Below are positions 41,693 to 50,764 of a DNA stretch of 64,000 bases, one piece after another. The position numbers and the translations under genes were made by a program. Below the pieces are notes generated by a model. That model worked only from the letters and a program-made list of their open reading frames with translations. It ran no database searches and was not told where the DNA came from. Origin of the DNA: Actinomycetota bacterium (GTDB lineage Bacteria; Actinomycetota; Actinomycetes; Nanopelagicales; Nanopelagicaceae); the NCBI GenBank assembly GCA_009698615.1, contig WLPU01000006.1, positions 1-64,000 on the forward strand, in the 5' to 3' direction. The number at the start of each line of letters is the position of its first letter. The first letter of the stretch is position 1.

Positions 41693-43177
41693 GTGTCATA
41701 CATAGGGGCTCTAGACCAAGGTACAAGTAGTACTCGCTTTATGATTTTTGATCACTCTGGAAACCTGGTTGGGCAACATCAACGTGAACACCGCCAAATC
41801 CTTCCCTCTCCTGGTTGGGTCGAGCATGATCCTCAAGAGATTTGGGAGCGAACGCAAGAAGTAATTACCCAAGCACTTGAAGACGCGGGTATTTCGGGGT
41901 CAGATCTTTTAGCAATCGGAATCACAAACCAAAGGGAAACAGTTGTCGCTTGGGATATCAGCACTGGTAAGCCCCTGGCTAATGCAATCGTATGGCAAGA
42001 TGTCAGAACGGCTGGATACCTATCCAGCCTTTCACCGGATTCAGTCAAGATTGTTGAAGATCACACGGGTCTTCGTGTTGCTCCCTACTTCTCGGCCAGC
42101 AAGATGAACTGGCTAATAAAAAATAGCACTGACGTTCAGAAGGCAATAGCCGCTGGCAGCGCCCGTTTTGGAACCATTGATTCGTGGCTGTTGTGGAATC
42201 TCACTGGCAAGCACTTCACTGACGTGTCTAATGCGAGCAGAACGCTTTTGATGAATCTGGAGACTCTTGAGTGGGATGAAGAACTCCTCACACTCTTTGA
42301 GATTCCACGATTCATGCTTCCAGAGATTCGATCATCATCGGAAGTTTATGCAACCACTTTCTTGCATGGTCCATTTTTAGGCGCTGTTCGCGTTTGCGCA
42401 CTGTTAGGAGATCAGCAAGCTGCGATGGTGGGGCAAACTTGCTTTGAGCGAGGTGAATTTAAAACCACCTACGGAACTGGCAACTTTGCATTACTTAATA
42501 CCGGAAACGACATTGTGCGATCCCGAACTGGCTTGCTTACAACCGTCTTATATAAATTTGGAGACCAGCCCGTGAAATACGCACTCGAAGGTTCTGTAGC
42601 TGTAACGGGTTCTGCGATCCAATGGCTCCGTGACCAATTGGGCATCATCTCCGCAGCTAGCGAAATTGAAGCACTGGCATCGAACGTGAGTGATACTGGC
42701 GGAGTTTATTTCGTTCCAGCATTTTCTGGCTTATTTGCGCCTCACTGGAGGAGTGATGCACGCGGGGCGATCGTCGGTCTTACCCGTGCAACTACCAAGG
42801 CACATCTTGCACGTGCAGCACTTGAGGCGATTTGTTATCAAACCAAGGAAATCATCGATGCGATGTTAGGTGAAAGTTTGATCTCACCGAAAGAAATGCG
42901 AGTCGATGGAGCAATTACTGGCAACGAACTCTGCATGCAAATTCAATCTGACATTATGGGAATAACAATTACTCGTCCACACTTCGTTGAAACTACCGCC
43001 CTAGGTGCTGCCTACGCGGCTGGATTAGCAGTCGGATTTTGGTCATCTACTGATGAACTACGAAAAATGTGGCAGGTCTCTCGCCAATGGACGCCAGCAA
43101 CATCTGCGCAATCGCGTGAACTCGGCTTTTCGCAATGGAGGAAAGCAGTAGATCGCACACTCGGCTGGGTAGAGTAA
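41693..43177 (+). CDS. glpK: Glycerol kinase
   Basis: A 494-residue FGGY-family kinase that makes glycerol 3-phosphate. The first nucleotide-binding loop ALDQGTSSTRF is at about 5-15; GITNQRE, GTGNFALL, ALEGSVAVTGSAIQWL, FSGLFAPHW and RVDGAITGN all match glycerol kinase. The start is GTG 41693, 5 nt after a strong ribosome site (GGGGGAAGGAG). A TACAAT box at 41664-41669 is a possible -10. No glycerol facilitator or dehydrogenase is next to it; galT follows 7 bp after the stop. Confidence 0.95.
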   Translation: MSYIGALDQGTSSTRFMIFDHSGNLVGQHQREHRQILPSPGWVEHDPQEIWERTQEVITQALEDAGISGSDLLAIGITNQRETVVAWDISTGKPLANAIVWQDVRTAGYLSSLSPDSVKIVEDHTGLRVAPYFSASKMNWLIKNSTDVQKAIAAGSARFGTIDSWLLWNLTGKHFTDVSNASRTLLMNLETLEWDEELLTLFEIPRFMLPEIRSSSEVYATTFLHGPFLGAVRVCALLGDQQAAMVGQTCFERGEFKTTYGTGNFALLNTGNDIVRSRTGLLTTVLYKFGDQPVKYALEGSVAVTGSAIQWLRDQLGIISAASEIEALASNVSDTGGVYFVPAFSGLFAPHWRSDARGAIVGLTRATTKAHLARAALEAICYQTKEIIDAMLGESLISPKEMRVDGAITGNELCMQIQSDIMGITITRPHFVETTALGAAYAAGLAVGFWSSTDELRKMWQVSRQWTPATSAQSRELGFSQWRKAVDRTLGWVE

Positions 43178-43184
43178 GCACACT

Positions 43185-44312
43185 ATGTCGCATGGACCTG
43201 CAAGAAAGACTCTTCAAGCTGGAGTTACTCGAAACGATCGTCTCATGTCAGATGGTCGGACGATTCGCTACTACGACACAGAAGTTATTCCTCGTACTGC
43301 ACAAGATCAGCGACCACAGGAAGATCAGCCGGAGATCGGTGAGCTCCGTCTAGATTCATTGCTCAATGAATGGGTTGCTATGGCCCCTCACCGCCAATCT
43401 CGAATCTTCTTGCCGCCCAAGGAATTATGTCCATTGTGTCCCACGGTAGGAGATTTACTTACCGAAGTTCCTGAGAGGACATATAACGTTGTAGTTTTCG
43501 ATAACCGCTCCCCTTCGTTGCGACCGCCTGATCAAGACTGGGTTTTGCCCAAACTCCTAGGTCCTTCAACAGCAACCGCCACCGCAGCTGGAAAATGTGA
43601 AGTCGTGTGCTTCACGCAAGAACATGGTAAATCTTTTGCAGATCTCTCCCCTGCACAAGTACGCACTGTTTTGGAAGCTTGGCGCGATCGAACGAGTGAA
43701 TTGTCACAATTGCCATACATCGAACATATTTTTCCCTTTGAAAATCGCGGTGAAGAAATTGGTGTCACCCTGGCTCATCCCCATGGACAAATTTATGCCT
43801 ATTCGTTTCTACCTCCTCGCGTTGCACGAATGCTGGAAGCTGCACGCAACCATAAAGAGTTAACTGGTCGAGTACTTTATGATGATGTTGTCGCCCGTGA
43901 GATCAACGAAAAAGTTCGCATAGTTGCCCAAAATCAACATTGGATTGCATTTGTGCCATTTGCCTCTCGCTACCCCTTCGAGATCCATGTGGCACCGCGT
44001 ACAGCAGTTGCCGATCTCAGCGAGCTTTCCTTAGAAGCATGCGATGCGTTTCCAGAAATTGCTCTAGAAGTCCTCAAACGTTTGGATGGCGTTTTCGCTA
44101 TTCCTATGGCGTATATCGCTGCATGGCACCAAGCACCTATTCGTGAAGATCGTGATCTGCTGCGACTTCATTGGCAAATTACCAGTGTCCGACGTGCCCC
44201 TGGAAAATTGAAATACCTTGCCGGTTCTGAATCTGCAATGGGTGCATTCATCATGGACATGTATCCCGAGCAATCTGCCCAGCAGCTTCGAAACGTAGTC
44301 CTAGGAAAATAA
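43185..44312 (+). CDS. galT: Galactose-1-phosphate uridylyltransferase
   Basis: A 375-residue HIT-superfamily enzyme exchanging UMP between UDP-glucose and galactose 1-phosphate. The catalytic HPHGQ is in LAHPHGQIYAY (about 205), zinc-type cysteines are in ELCPLC (about 82-87), and ENRGEEIGVTLAH is characteristic. The first 40 residues are a less conserved tail. Stop and galE start overlap (TAATG), so the Leloir genes are one unit. Confidence 0.94.
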   Translation: MSHGPARKTLQAGVTRNDRLMSDGRTIRYYDTEVIPRTAQDQRPQEDQPEIGELRLDSLLNEWVAMAPHRQSRIFLPPKELCPLCPTVGDLLTEVPERTYNVVVFDNRSPSLRPPDQDWVLPKLLGPSTATATAAGKCEVVCFTQEHGKSFADLSPAQVRTVLEAWRDRTSELSQLPYIEHIFPFENRGEEIGVTLAHPHGQIYAYSFLPPRVARMLEAARNHKELTGRVLYDDVVAREINEKVRIVAQNQHWIAFVPFASRYPFEIHVAPRTAVADLSELSLEACDAFPEIALEVLKRLDGVFAIPMAYIAAWHQAPIREDRDLLRLHWQITSVRRAPGKLKYLAGSESAMGAFIMDMYPEQSAQQLRNVVLGK

Positions 44313-45271
44313 TGCGAATTCTTGTAACAGGTGGCGCAGGCTACATCGGCGCGACTGCAGTAGACATACTTCTCACCCAAGGATTCGACGTTACCGTCTT
44401 AGATGACTGCAGTACAGGGCATGCTGATTCAGTTCCATCGCAAGCACGATTTATCGAAGGTTCGCTCCTAGATGCTCACACTGTGCGTGAGGCGCTGACC
44501 GGAGCATCGGCAGTTTTGCATTTTGCCGGAAAGTCGTTGGTAGGCGAATCAGTAGTCAAGCCAGATCTTTACCATGAAGTAAACGTCCATGGCACACGAA
44601 TTTTGTTAGAGGAGATGCGCACTGCCGCAATTCAAAGGATTGTTTTTTCATCCTCGGCTGCCACCTATGGTGAGCCAGTCACAACTCCCATTCTTGAAAG
44701 CGCTGCGACTTCGCCTACTAATCCCTACGGTGAGACAAAACTCGCAGTCGATAACATTCTTACCCAAGAGGGGCAATTGCATGGACTTGGTGCGATTAGC
44801 TTGAGATATTTCAACGTTGCGGGTGCCCATAAATCGCAACGAGGCTGGTTACCCGAACGGCACGATACCGAGACGCATCTCATCCCCAACGTTCTACGCA
44901 GTACCCCTGATAAGCCAGTAAAGATTTTTGGGACAGATTGGTCCACTGTAGATGGGACCTGCATTCGCGATTATGTCCATGTGGTGGATTTGATTGATGC
45001 CCACATCAGCGCACTGCAAAAGATTCAGTTGGGTAGTCACGAAGTAATAAACCTCGGAAGTGGACGCGGATATTCAGTCAGAGAAGTCTTATCAGCTGCA
45101 AGCTCGGCCTTGGGTCATCAGATCCCTGCTCAGGATTCATCTCGTCGTAGTGGTGATCCCGCGGTCCTTCTTGCAGATATTAAGAAGGCATCAACTTATT
45201 TAGGTTGGACGCCGACTCGGGATCTCTTGGCGATGGTGACTGACACAGCAGCAAGTTTTCAGCTCTCATGA
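44312..45271 (+). CDS. galE: UDP-glucose 4-epimerase
   Basis: A 319-residue SDR-extended enzyme interconverting UDP-galactose and UDP-glucose. The NAD motif GGAGYIGA is at residues 7-14; catalytic Ser-Ser-Ala is in VFSSSAATYGE, and Tyr-Lys in NPYGETK. DGTCIRDYVHVVDL and LGSGRGYSVREV are typical. The length is normal. Coupled to galT and galK by overlaps. Confidence 0.95.
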   Translation: MRILVTGGAGYIGATAVDILLTQGFDVTVLDDCSTGHADSVPSQARFIEGSLLDAHTVREALTGASAVLHFAGKSLVGESVVKPDLYHEVNVHGTRILLEEMRTAAIQRIVFSSSAATYGEPVTTPILESAATSPTNPYGETKLAVDNILTQEGQLHGLGAISLRYFNVAGAHKSQRGWLPERHDTETHLIPNVLRSTPDKPVKIFGTDWSTVDGTCIRDYVHVVDLIDAHISALQKIQLGSHEVINLGSGRGYSVREVLSAASSALGHQIPAQDSSRRSGDPAVLLADIKKASTYLGWTPTRDLLAMVTDTAASFQLS

Positions 45272-46401
45272 CAATCAGCGCCAAATTCCACGAACTTTTT
45301 GGCGCTGCACCTGAAGTCATCGCAGCAGCACCGGGTCGCGTCAACCTTATTGGCGAACACGTAGATTTCAGTGATGGGTTTGTTTTGCCTTTTGCGATTG
45401 CAGATCGCACAACTGCAGCGATCAGCAAGCGCAGCGATCGCATTATTCGCGTTGCTTCAATTCAAAGGCGGTGCGAGATTTTCACAAGCACCTTGGATGA
45501 GTTTGCGCCAATGAAAAAAGGTAAGTGGGAGCGCTACCTCCTTGGTGTGCTCTGGGCGATGGAAATAACTCAAGGCGTTGATCTTCTTATAGACGGACAT
45601 GTACCAGTGGGCGCAGGGCTTTCATCCTCTGCAGCGCTTGAATGCAGCATTGCTGTTGCAATTAATGACCTTTTTGATTGTGGGCACTCCATCGAGCAAC
45701 TGGCACGCATTGCACAACGTGCAGAAAATGCTTACGTTGGAATGCCATGCGGAATCATGGATCAATCAGTCTCACTGATGGCTCGTGAAGGTTCTGCGCT
45801 TCTCCTGGACTGTCGCGATTTATCTACTCGACACATCCCATTTGATGTAGCCAGCCACGGCCTAGAACTTTTAATTATTGATACTCAAGTCCACCATGCC
45901 CTGGTAGATGGAGGCTATGCCGAACGGCGAGGCGATTGCGAGAAAGTCTCTGCAATTATGGGCGTTAAAGCGCTGCGCGATCTCACCATGTCCGAACTCC
46001 AGTCACGCAAAAGTGAAATCACACCAACACAATTCCTGCGAGCTCGACATGGAGTCAGCGAAATGGAGAGAGTGCGTGCTGGCGTAGATGCGCTAGAGCG
46101 CAACGATTTCGATACATTCGGCGAGCTGATTAACCAAACTCATACATCTTTGCGCGATGACTACACCGTTTCTTGTCCAGAGTTAGACCTTAGCGTTGAA
46201 ACAGCGCAAAGCTTGGGCGCACTCGGTGCGCGAATGATTGGTGGTGGATTTGGGGGAAGCGCAATTGCCATAGTGAAAGCTGATCATTCAAAAACTATTT
46301 CCGAAGCTATCGCTCAAGGGTTTGCAAATAAGAACTATAAAAAGCCACGATTTTTTACTTCCCTGCCCAGCACTGGGGCAAGAGTTATACGACAGGGATA
46401 A
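45268..46401 (+). CDS. galK: Galactokinase
   Basis: A 377-residue GHMP kinase phosphorylating galactose at O1. The galactokinase signature APGRVNLIGEHVDFSDGF is at about 22-40, the ATP loop PVGAGLSSSAALEC at about 115-128, and the third motif GARMIGGGFGGSAIA near the C-terminus. It overlaps galE by 4 bp. Its 3' end overlaps the convergent ACT gene by 17 bp, so no terminator separates the two. Confidence 0.95.
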   Translation: MTISAKFHELFGAAPEVIAAAPGRVNLIGEHVDFSDGFVLPFAIADRTTAAISKRSDRIIRVASIQRRCEIFTSTLDEFAPMKKGKWERYLLGVLWAMEITQGVDLLIDGHVPVGAGLSSSAALECSIAVAINDLFDCGHSIEQLARIAQRAENAYVGMPCGIMDQSVSLMAREGSALLLDCRDLSTRHIPFDVASHGLELLIIDTQVHHALVDGGYAERRGDCEKVSAIMGVKALRDLTMSELQSRKSEITPTQFLRARHGVSEMERVRAGVDALERNDFDTFGELINQTHTSLRDDYTVSCPELDLSVETAQSLGALGARMIGGGFGGSAIAIVKADHSKTISEAIAQGFANKNYKKPRFFTSLPSTGARVIRQG

Positions 46402-46624
46402 CTTTAAGAACCTCTACTCCACCAATATCCCCCAGAATTGTTAACAAGTCGGTAGGGTCATTTCCAGGAATGGCCACGGTCACATCATCAAAGCCGCGTC
46501 CATCTTCACTTTTCATTACAACTAACCCTCTAATATCGCCACCAGCAAATCCAATTGCCGAAGCGACCGCTCCGAGTGAGCCAGGTCGGTCAGGAAGTGA
46601 GATTTGCAATCTAAAAAGCGCCAT
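46385..46624 (-). CDS. Small ACT-domain protein
   Basis: A 79-residue protein with one ACT domain: LFRLQISLPDRPGSLGAVASA gives strand 1 and helix 1 with the conserved DRPG, then DIRGLVVMK and DDVTVAIPG. Stand-alone ACT proteins bind amino acids or other small ligands. No enzyme partner is apparent. A TAAGGT box lies 5 nt upstream of ATG 46624, suggesting a leaderless start. Confidence 0.8.
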   Translation of the reverse strand: MALFRLQISLPDRPGSLGAVASAIGFAGGDIRGLVVMKSEDGRGFDDVTVAIPGNDPTDLLTILGDIGGVEVLKVIPVV

Positions 46625-46657
46625 ACCTCACCTTACCCTGACCGCGTGAACTTTCCC

Positions 46658-47782
46658 TTAAGACGTAGGGGCTGAACCGAGAGTTACTTTGAATGATTTT
46701 GAAGTTCCAGATGGAAGATCAACGACAACCGTAACGATCGCACCTGGAACGTAGGATCGAATTCGCACGATCGCCGAAATTTGATCTGGGATTTTAAATC
46801 CGTCTATGGAGCGGATGACAGATCCGGCTGGAATCCCAGCTTTATCTGCACCTTCACCTGGGCTCAATCGTGCAATCATCGCACCGGTCCCGGTGTAAGC
46901 GGTATCGAAAAAGACACCAAGTACAGGTCTTGTCGATGTATGTGTTGGAGTATCGATAATGTCAGTTGCAATTCTTTTGGCTTGATTTATAGGAATAGAA
47001 AATCCAAGTCCAATACTTCCGCTAGCGCCCCCCGAAGTCAGAGTTGCGATCGCGGAATTGACTCCGATGATGCGACCTTGTGAATCAAGTAACGCTCCGC
47101 CGGAATTTCCTGGGTTAATTGCAGCATCAGTTTGAATTGCGTCAATGTAGGACTCCGAGCCTGCATTGCCAGTTGTGACGGGACGATTGAGCGCAGAAAT
47201 AATTCCACTTGTAACAGTACTTGCCAGCCCAAGAGGTGAGCCAATTGCAACAACTGGATCGCCAATGCTTATCTTTGATGAATCACCAAATGCGATGACC
47301 GGTAAGTTTCCTTTTTGTATTTGTACAACAGCCAAATCATAAACGGAATCGCGGCCAACAATTGTGGCAGGTGTGGTCTCACCATTTGCAAACTCGACCG
47401 TAATTGTTCCGCTGGTTGCTACGGATTCAACTACGTGATTATTAGTCAAGATATAACTTGAAGTCGCATTTGTGCGAATGATTGAACCAGATCCAGTTCC
47501 ACTTCCGGTGGATGCAACTACATTAATAGAAACCACACTCGGAGTGACCGCCGCAGCGATGGATTTAACGCTCATAGTTCCGGAGCCAAGATCAATGAGG
47601 GTGCGCGTTTTGGCACACGTACCATCGGATGAGAGATACATCGCTTGAGTGCGATTATCGACGCAGGCTTTAACCGCTCCAGTTGTCGGGGAGAGGGCGG
47701 TGGCAATACCGCCCACCACTGATGCTCCAAGAATAAAACCAACGGCAAGTTTTGCTGTTGTCGATCTCATTGTCATCGTCAT
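46658..47782 (-). CDS. Membrane-anchored trypsin-like serine protease with PDZ domain (HtrA/DegP type)
   Basis: A 374-residue S1C protease. An N-terminal membrane anchor (AVGFILGASVVGG) is followed by a small cysteine-pair motif (KACVDNRT to GTCAKTRTLIDLG) found on some actinobacterial surface proteins. The protease part has the His in TNNHVVES, Asp in SVYDLAV and Ser in NPGNSGGALL. A C-terminal PDZ domain (about 285-370) has GVFFDTAY and SIDGFKIP. It probably degrades misfolded proteins outside the membrane. Several in-frame starts are possible within the first nine residues (GTG 47794, ATG 47782, 47776, 47770); 47782 is the best compromise. Confidence 0.9.
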   Translation of the reverse strand: MTMTMRSTTAKLAVGFILGASVVGGIATALSPTTGAVKACVDNRTQAMYLSSDGTCAKTRTLIDLGSGTMSVKSIAAAVTPSVVSINVVASTGSGTGSGSIIRTNATSSYILTNNHVVESVATSGTITVEFANGETTPATIVGRDSVYDLAVVQIQKGNLPVIAFGDSSKISIGDPVVAIGSPLGLASTVTSGIISALNRPVTTGNAGSESYIDAIQTDAAINPGNSGGALLDSQGRIIGVNSAIATLTSGGASGSIGLGFSIPINQAKRIATDIIDTPTHTSTRPVLGVFFDTAYTGTGAMIARLSPGEGADKAGIPAGSVIRSIDGFKIPDQISAIVRIRSYVPGAIVTVVVDLPSGTSKSFKVTLGSAPTS

Positions 47783-47878
47783 TAATCTCAACACCCTTCA
47801 AATAGAACACGTTAGAAGTGGAGCATCCATCTGTAATCTGAGCAACTCCTCAGAAATTTCCTAAATTCGAGTGAAAAC

Positions 47879-48760
47879 TTAGGCCTGAACTACCCAATCC
47901 CCGTTAATTGCCACTTTGACCGTGGACAGTGGCGTGTTGGATGGTCCGCCTAAAACAGCTGCAGCGTTAAATGGATCGTATGCTGCGCCGTGGCATGGAC
48001 AGACCAAGGCTTTATCAGAGGCTGAATATGACACCGTGCATCCTTGATGTGTACAAATTTCAGAATAAGCAAAAACTCCATTTTTGGTACGGAAAACAAT
48101 CGCTGGGCCACCATCGCTGGAAGTAAATTCAAAGGTCTTACCCACAGGCAAATCAACCAACTTCACAATCTGATTGCCACCTGATGCCGTAGCGCTCACC
48201 TTTTTCTTCTGCAAGCCACGCCCAAGCACAGAAGCCAACGCCCCAGCTACGGCAAGAGTGCCGATACGAATTGCTCCGCGCCGATCGAAGGAAACATCAA
48301 CGCTTCTGCGTTTACCAAGCAAAGTTAAGAAGTATGAAAGCCAGAGCACTGCATAGGCGGTATCGCTGCCTAAGAAGTATGGCTTTACATGCCATGTTGC
48401 AGTAATCCATAAGCCCAAAGACATCGTGAAACCAACGAAGGCAATGAAAGTCGGAGCGACCCAGAATAGAGTCGCAAAACCAATCGCAAATTCAGCGATC
48501 ATCACAATAATCCCAACGGCGGTTGAGCGTTCAATCATGTGGCGAAAGAGAAACCCTAATGGTGATGAGGTTGAGTACCCAGTAAGTTGCTTGCTGATTG
48601 AGGTAGCGCCAATTTTCCCTAAGAAATCAGGATCGGTCGCCTTATCCCATCCGCCATAAATCCATGTGATTCCCAGCCAAAAACGAATAACTCGAACGGC
48701 CGGGGACTGATTTTTCCACGAAGAAACAATTGAACGAATTGTTGTGCGCATTTTTGACAT
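47879..48760 (-). CDS. DoxX-Rieske fusion protein
   Basis: A 293-residue protein. The first 150 residues carry about four membrane helices with a DoxX-like arrangement (RFWLGITWIYGGWDKATDP near the N-terminus). A positively charged stretch then leads to a further hydrophobic segment (RIGTLAVAGALASVLG). The C-terminal part is a Rieske [2Fe-2S] domain: CTHQGC and CPCHGAAYD. ATG 48760 is chosen because earlier starts run into tRNA-Asn and a TAGAAT box lies 7 nt upstream. Likely takes part in membrane electron transfer or thiol/oxidant handling. Confidence 0.85.
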   Translation of the reverse strand: MSKMRTTIRSIVSSWKNQSPAVRVIRFWLGITWIYGGWDKATDPDFLGKIGATSISKQLTGYSTSSPLGFLFRHMIERSTAVGIIVMIAEFAIGFATLFWVAPTFIAFVGFTMSLGLWITATWHVKPYFLGSDTAYAVLWLSYFLTLLGKRRSVDVSFDRRGAIRIGTLAVAGALASVLGRGLQKKKVSATASGGNQIVKLVDLPVGKTFEFTSSDGGPAIVFRTKNGVFAYSEICTHQGCTVSYSASDKALVCPCHGAAYDPFNAAAVLGGPSNTPLSTVKVAINGDWVVQA

Positions 48761-48767
48761 AGGTAAA

Positions 48768-48773
48768 ATTCTA
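48768..48773 (-). promoter_or_regulatory. -10 element of the DoxX-Rieske gene
   Basis: TAGAAT followed by seven bases and ATG 48760; it supports this start and a leaderless transcript that begins just beyond the tRNA-Asn gene. Confidence 0.5.
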
Positions 48774-48793
48774 AAGTACGAACCTGAGAATTG

Positions 48794-48866
48794 CTCCCTG
48801 ACTTGGACTCGAACCAAGAACCTGCCGGTTAACAGCCGGCTGCTCTGCCAATTGAGCTATCAGGGA
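48794..48866 (-). tRNA. tRNA-Asn (anticodon GTT)
   Basis: Minus-strand cloverleaf: acceptor TCCCTGA (48866-48860) pairs with TCAGGGA (48801-48795); the anticodon stem GCCGG/CCGGC encloses the loop CTGTTAA; T loop TTCGAGT. The discriminator is G, as usual for tRNA-Asn. CCA is not encoded. It stands alone between the DoxX-Rieske and primase genes. Confidence 0.95.
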
Positions 48867-48928
48867 CTACTGCAGTGAGGCAGGCGCAAACTCTAGCGCA
48901 ATCTCGGTATAGCTCTTGCACTCAGGCT

Positions 48929-50764
48929 TTAGATCTCGCCTATCGCCAGATCGTGAAGCGTTCGGCGGGCACTTTCTAAGGTCACTAAATCGGTAAAAAG
49001 GGCGATGTATTCCGCATCATTTGTGATGGGATTGAGTCGCTGAAGCGTTGATTTTAATTCTGCGATCGCACGGCTCATGGTCACTTCTCGCAATCGGGCG
49101 ATAATACTTTCGACATATCGCGCCGATATTTCACCATCTTCACGAATTGGCTCTGCAGATAATTCGGCAATCAAGGAAGCCATATGTACATCTTCTATCT
49201 GGTCCATCCGAAGAGTCGAATCACCATGTGCATCTATGACTTCGCGCAACTGCTTGTACGCAGGATGGGTAAATGCCTCACTTTCAATTTCAATCCAACC
49301 TTGTGCGAGTTCTGGCATTTGTAGACGCGCTTTAAGTACCTCTCTTTCAAGAGCTAGGCGTGGTTCATTGGGGTTTGGTCGCCATTGAACATCGCCAGCG
49401 GGTTGGGTGAATTCTGTTGCAGCAACCGTGCGGACCCCTCGACCAACTACTGCAGAAACAATTTCGACTTCAACGCCCAACCATCCTGCTAGCAACCGTG
49501 TGTACTCGGGACGCAAGGACTTATCTCGAATTTGTGAAACGAGTGGAGCCGCTGCATTCAGTGCGTTTACGCGCCCCTCCGCTGAATCTAAATTGTGGAG
49601 ATTAAGTTCTGTCCGAATTGCGAATTCAAATAAAGGCACGCGTCTGGCAATCAGGTCGCGAAGTGCGAGGTCGCCTTTTTGCTGGCGCAGGTCGCATGGG
49701 TCAAGGCCGTCGGGCTCTACGGCAACAAAAGTTTGAGTGACAAATTTCTGATCATCCGTGAAAGCACGAAGTGCTGCCTTCTGCCCTGCTGCATCTCCAT
49801 CAAAAGTGAATATAACTTCTCCGCGAAAAGAGTCATCATCCATGAGGAGCCGTCGCAGAATCCGAATGTGATCTGCGCCGAAGGCAGTACCGCATGTTGC
49901 AACTGCCGTCGGAATTCCAGCCAGATGCGCAGCCATGACATCTGTGTAGCCCTCAACGATTACCGCTTGGCGCTTCTTTGCAATGTCTTTCTTTGCAAGA
50001 TCTAAACCATAGAGAACTTGGCTTTTCTTATAAATCGGTGTCTCTGGGGTATTCAAGTATTTAGGTCCGTTATCAACTTCATCACTTGCTAATTTACGCG
50101 CACCGAATCCCACAACATCTCCAGAAATATCTCTAATAGGCCAGGTGAGGCGATTACGGAAACGATCAATGGGACCACGTTGGCCCATTTTTGAAAGTCC
50201 TGCGATTTCTAATTCTTCAATGCTAAAGCCCTGTGCACGCAAATGTTTCGTGAGTGCATCCCAGTCATCTGGCGCGTACCCCACACCAAAAACATGGCAG
50301 GCAGCTTTATCGAACCCACGTTTAGACAGTAGATCTCTACCAAATTGAGCACCAGCTGATTCGTTGAGCTGGCTCTGATAAAAGGTTGCAGCAGCAGCAT
50401 TTGCTGCGATCAGTCGGGAGCGTTGACCCGGCGGTGTTGCCGTGCCGCCACTACCGCCTTCCTCGTAACGCAACGTATATCCAATGCGATCGGCAAGCCG
50501 TTCTACAGTTTCAGTAAAAGATAAGTGGTCCATCTTCATGACAAATGAAATTACATCCCCGCCTGTTTGGCAGCCAAAGCAATGAAAATATCCCTTGCTC
50601 GGTGTTACGTGGAATGATGGAGATTTTTCATCATGAAATGGGCATAAACCTTTTTTCTGTCCCCCACCTGCGTTCTTGAGTTGAACATAGTCGCCCACAA
50701 TTTCATCGATAGGAGCGCGCTCTCGAATGTATGCAACGTCCTCATCCTTAATGCGCCCGCTCAT
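48929..50764 (-). CDS. dnaG: DNA primase
   Basis: A 611-residue bacterial primase that makes RNA primers for replication. The N-terminal zinc-binding domain has CPFHDEKSPSFHVTPSKG and FHCFGC (about 42-67). The catalytic core begins at about 130; TOPRIM motifs are VEGYTDVMAAH and FTFDGDAAG with the two Asp. The C-terminal helicase-interacting part is less conserved. It overlaps the dGTPase stop by 4 bp (ATGA), an arrangement frequent in actinobacteria. Confidence 0.96.
   Translation of the reverse strand: MSGRIKDEDVAYIRERAPIDEIVGDYVQLKNAGGGQKKGLCPFHDEKSPSFHVTPSKGYFHCFGCQTGGDVISFVMKMDHLSFTETVERLADRIGYTLRYEEGGSGGTATPPGQRSRLIAANAAAATFYQSQLNESAGAQFGRDLLSKRGFDKAACHVFGVGYAPDDWDALTKHLRAQGFSIEELEIAGLSKMGQRGPIDRFRNRLTWPIRDISGDVVGFGARKLASDEVDNGPKYLNTPETPIYKKSQVLYGLDLAKKDIAKKRQAVIVEGYTDVMAAHLAGIPTAVATCGTAFGADHIRILRRLLMDDDSFRGEVIFTFDGDAAGQKAALRAFTDDQKFVTQTFVAVEPDGLDPCDLRQQKGDLALRDLIARRVPLFEFAIRTELNLHNLDSAEGRVNALNAAAPLVSQIRDKSLRPEYTRLLAGWLGVEVEIVSAVVGRGVRTVAATEFTQPAGDVQWRPNPNEPRLALEREVLKARLQMPELAQGWIEIESEAFTHPAYKQLREVIDAHGDSTLRMDQIEDVHMASLIAELSAEPIREDGEISARYVESIIARLREVTMSRAIAELKSTLQRLNPITNDAEYIALFTDLVTLESARRTLHDLAIGEI

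Noticed and set aside
48761-48817. N-terminal extension of the DoxX-Rieske protein
   Set aside because: It would run into the tRNA-Asn gene, and a -10 box sits between this extension and ATG 48760.
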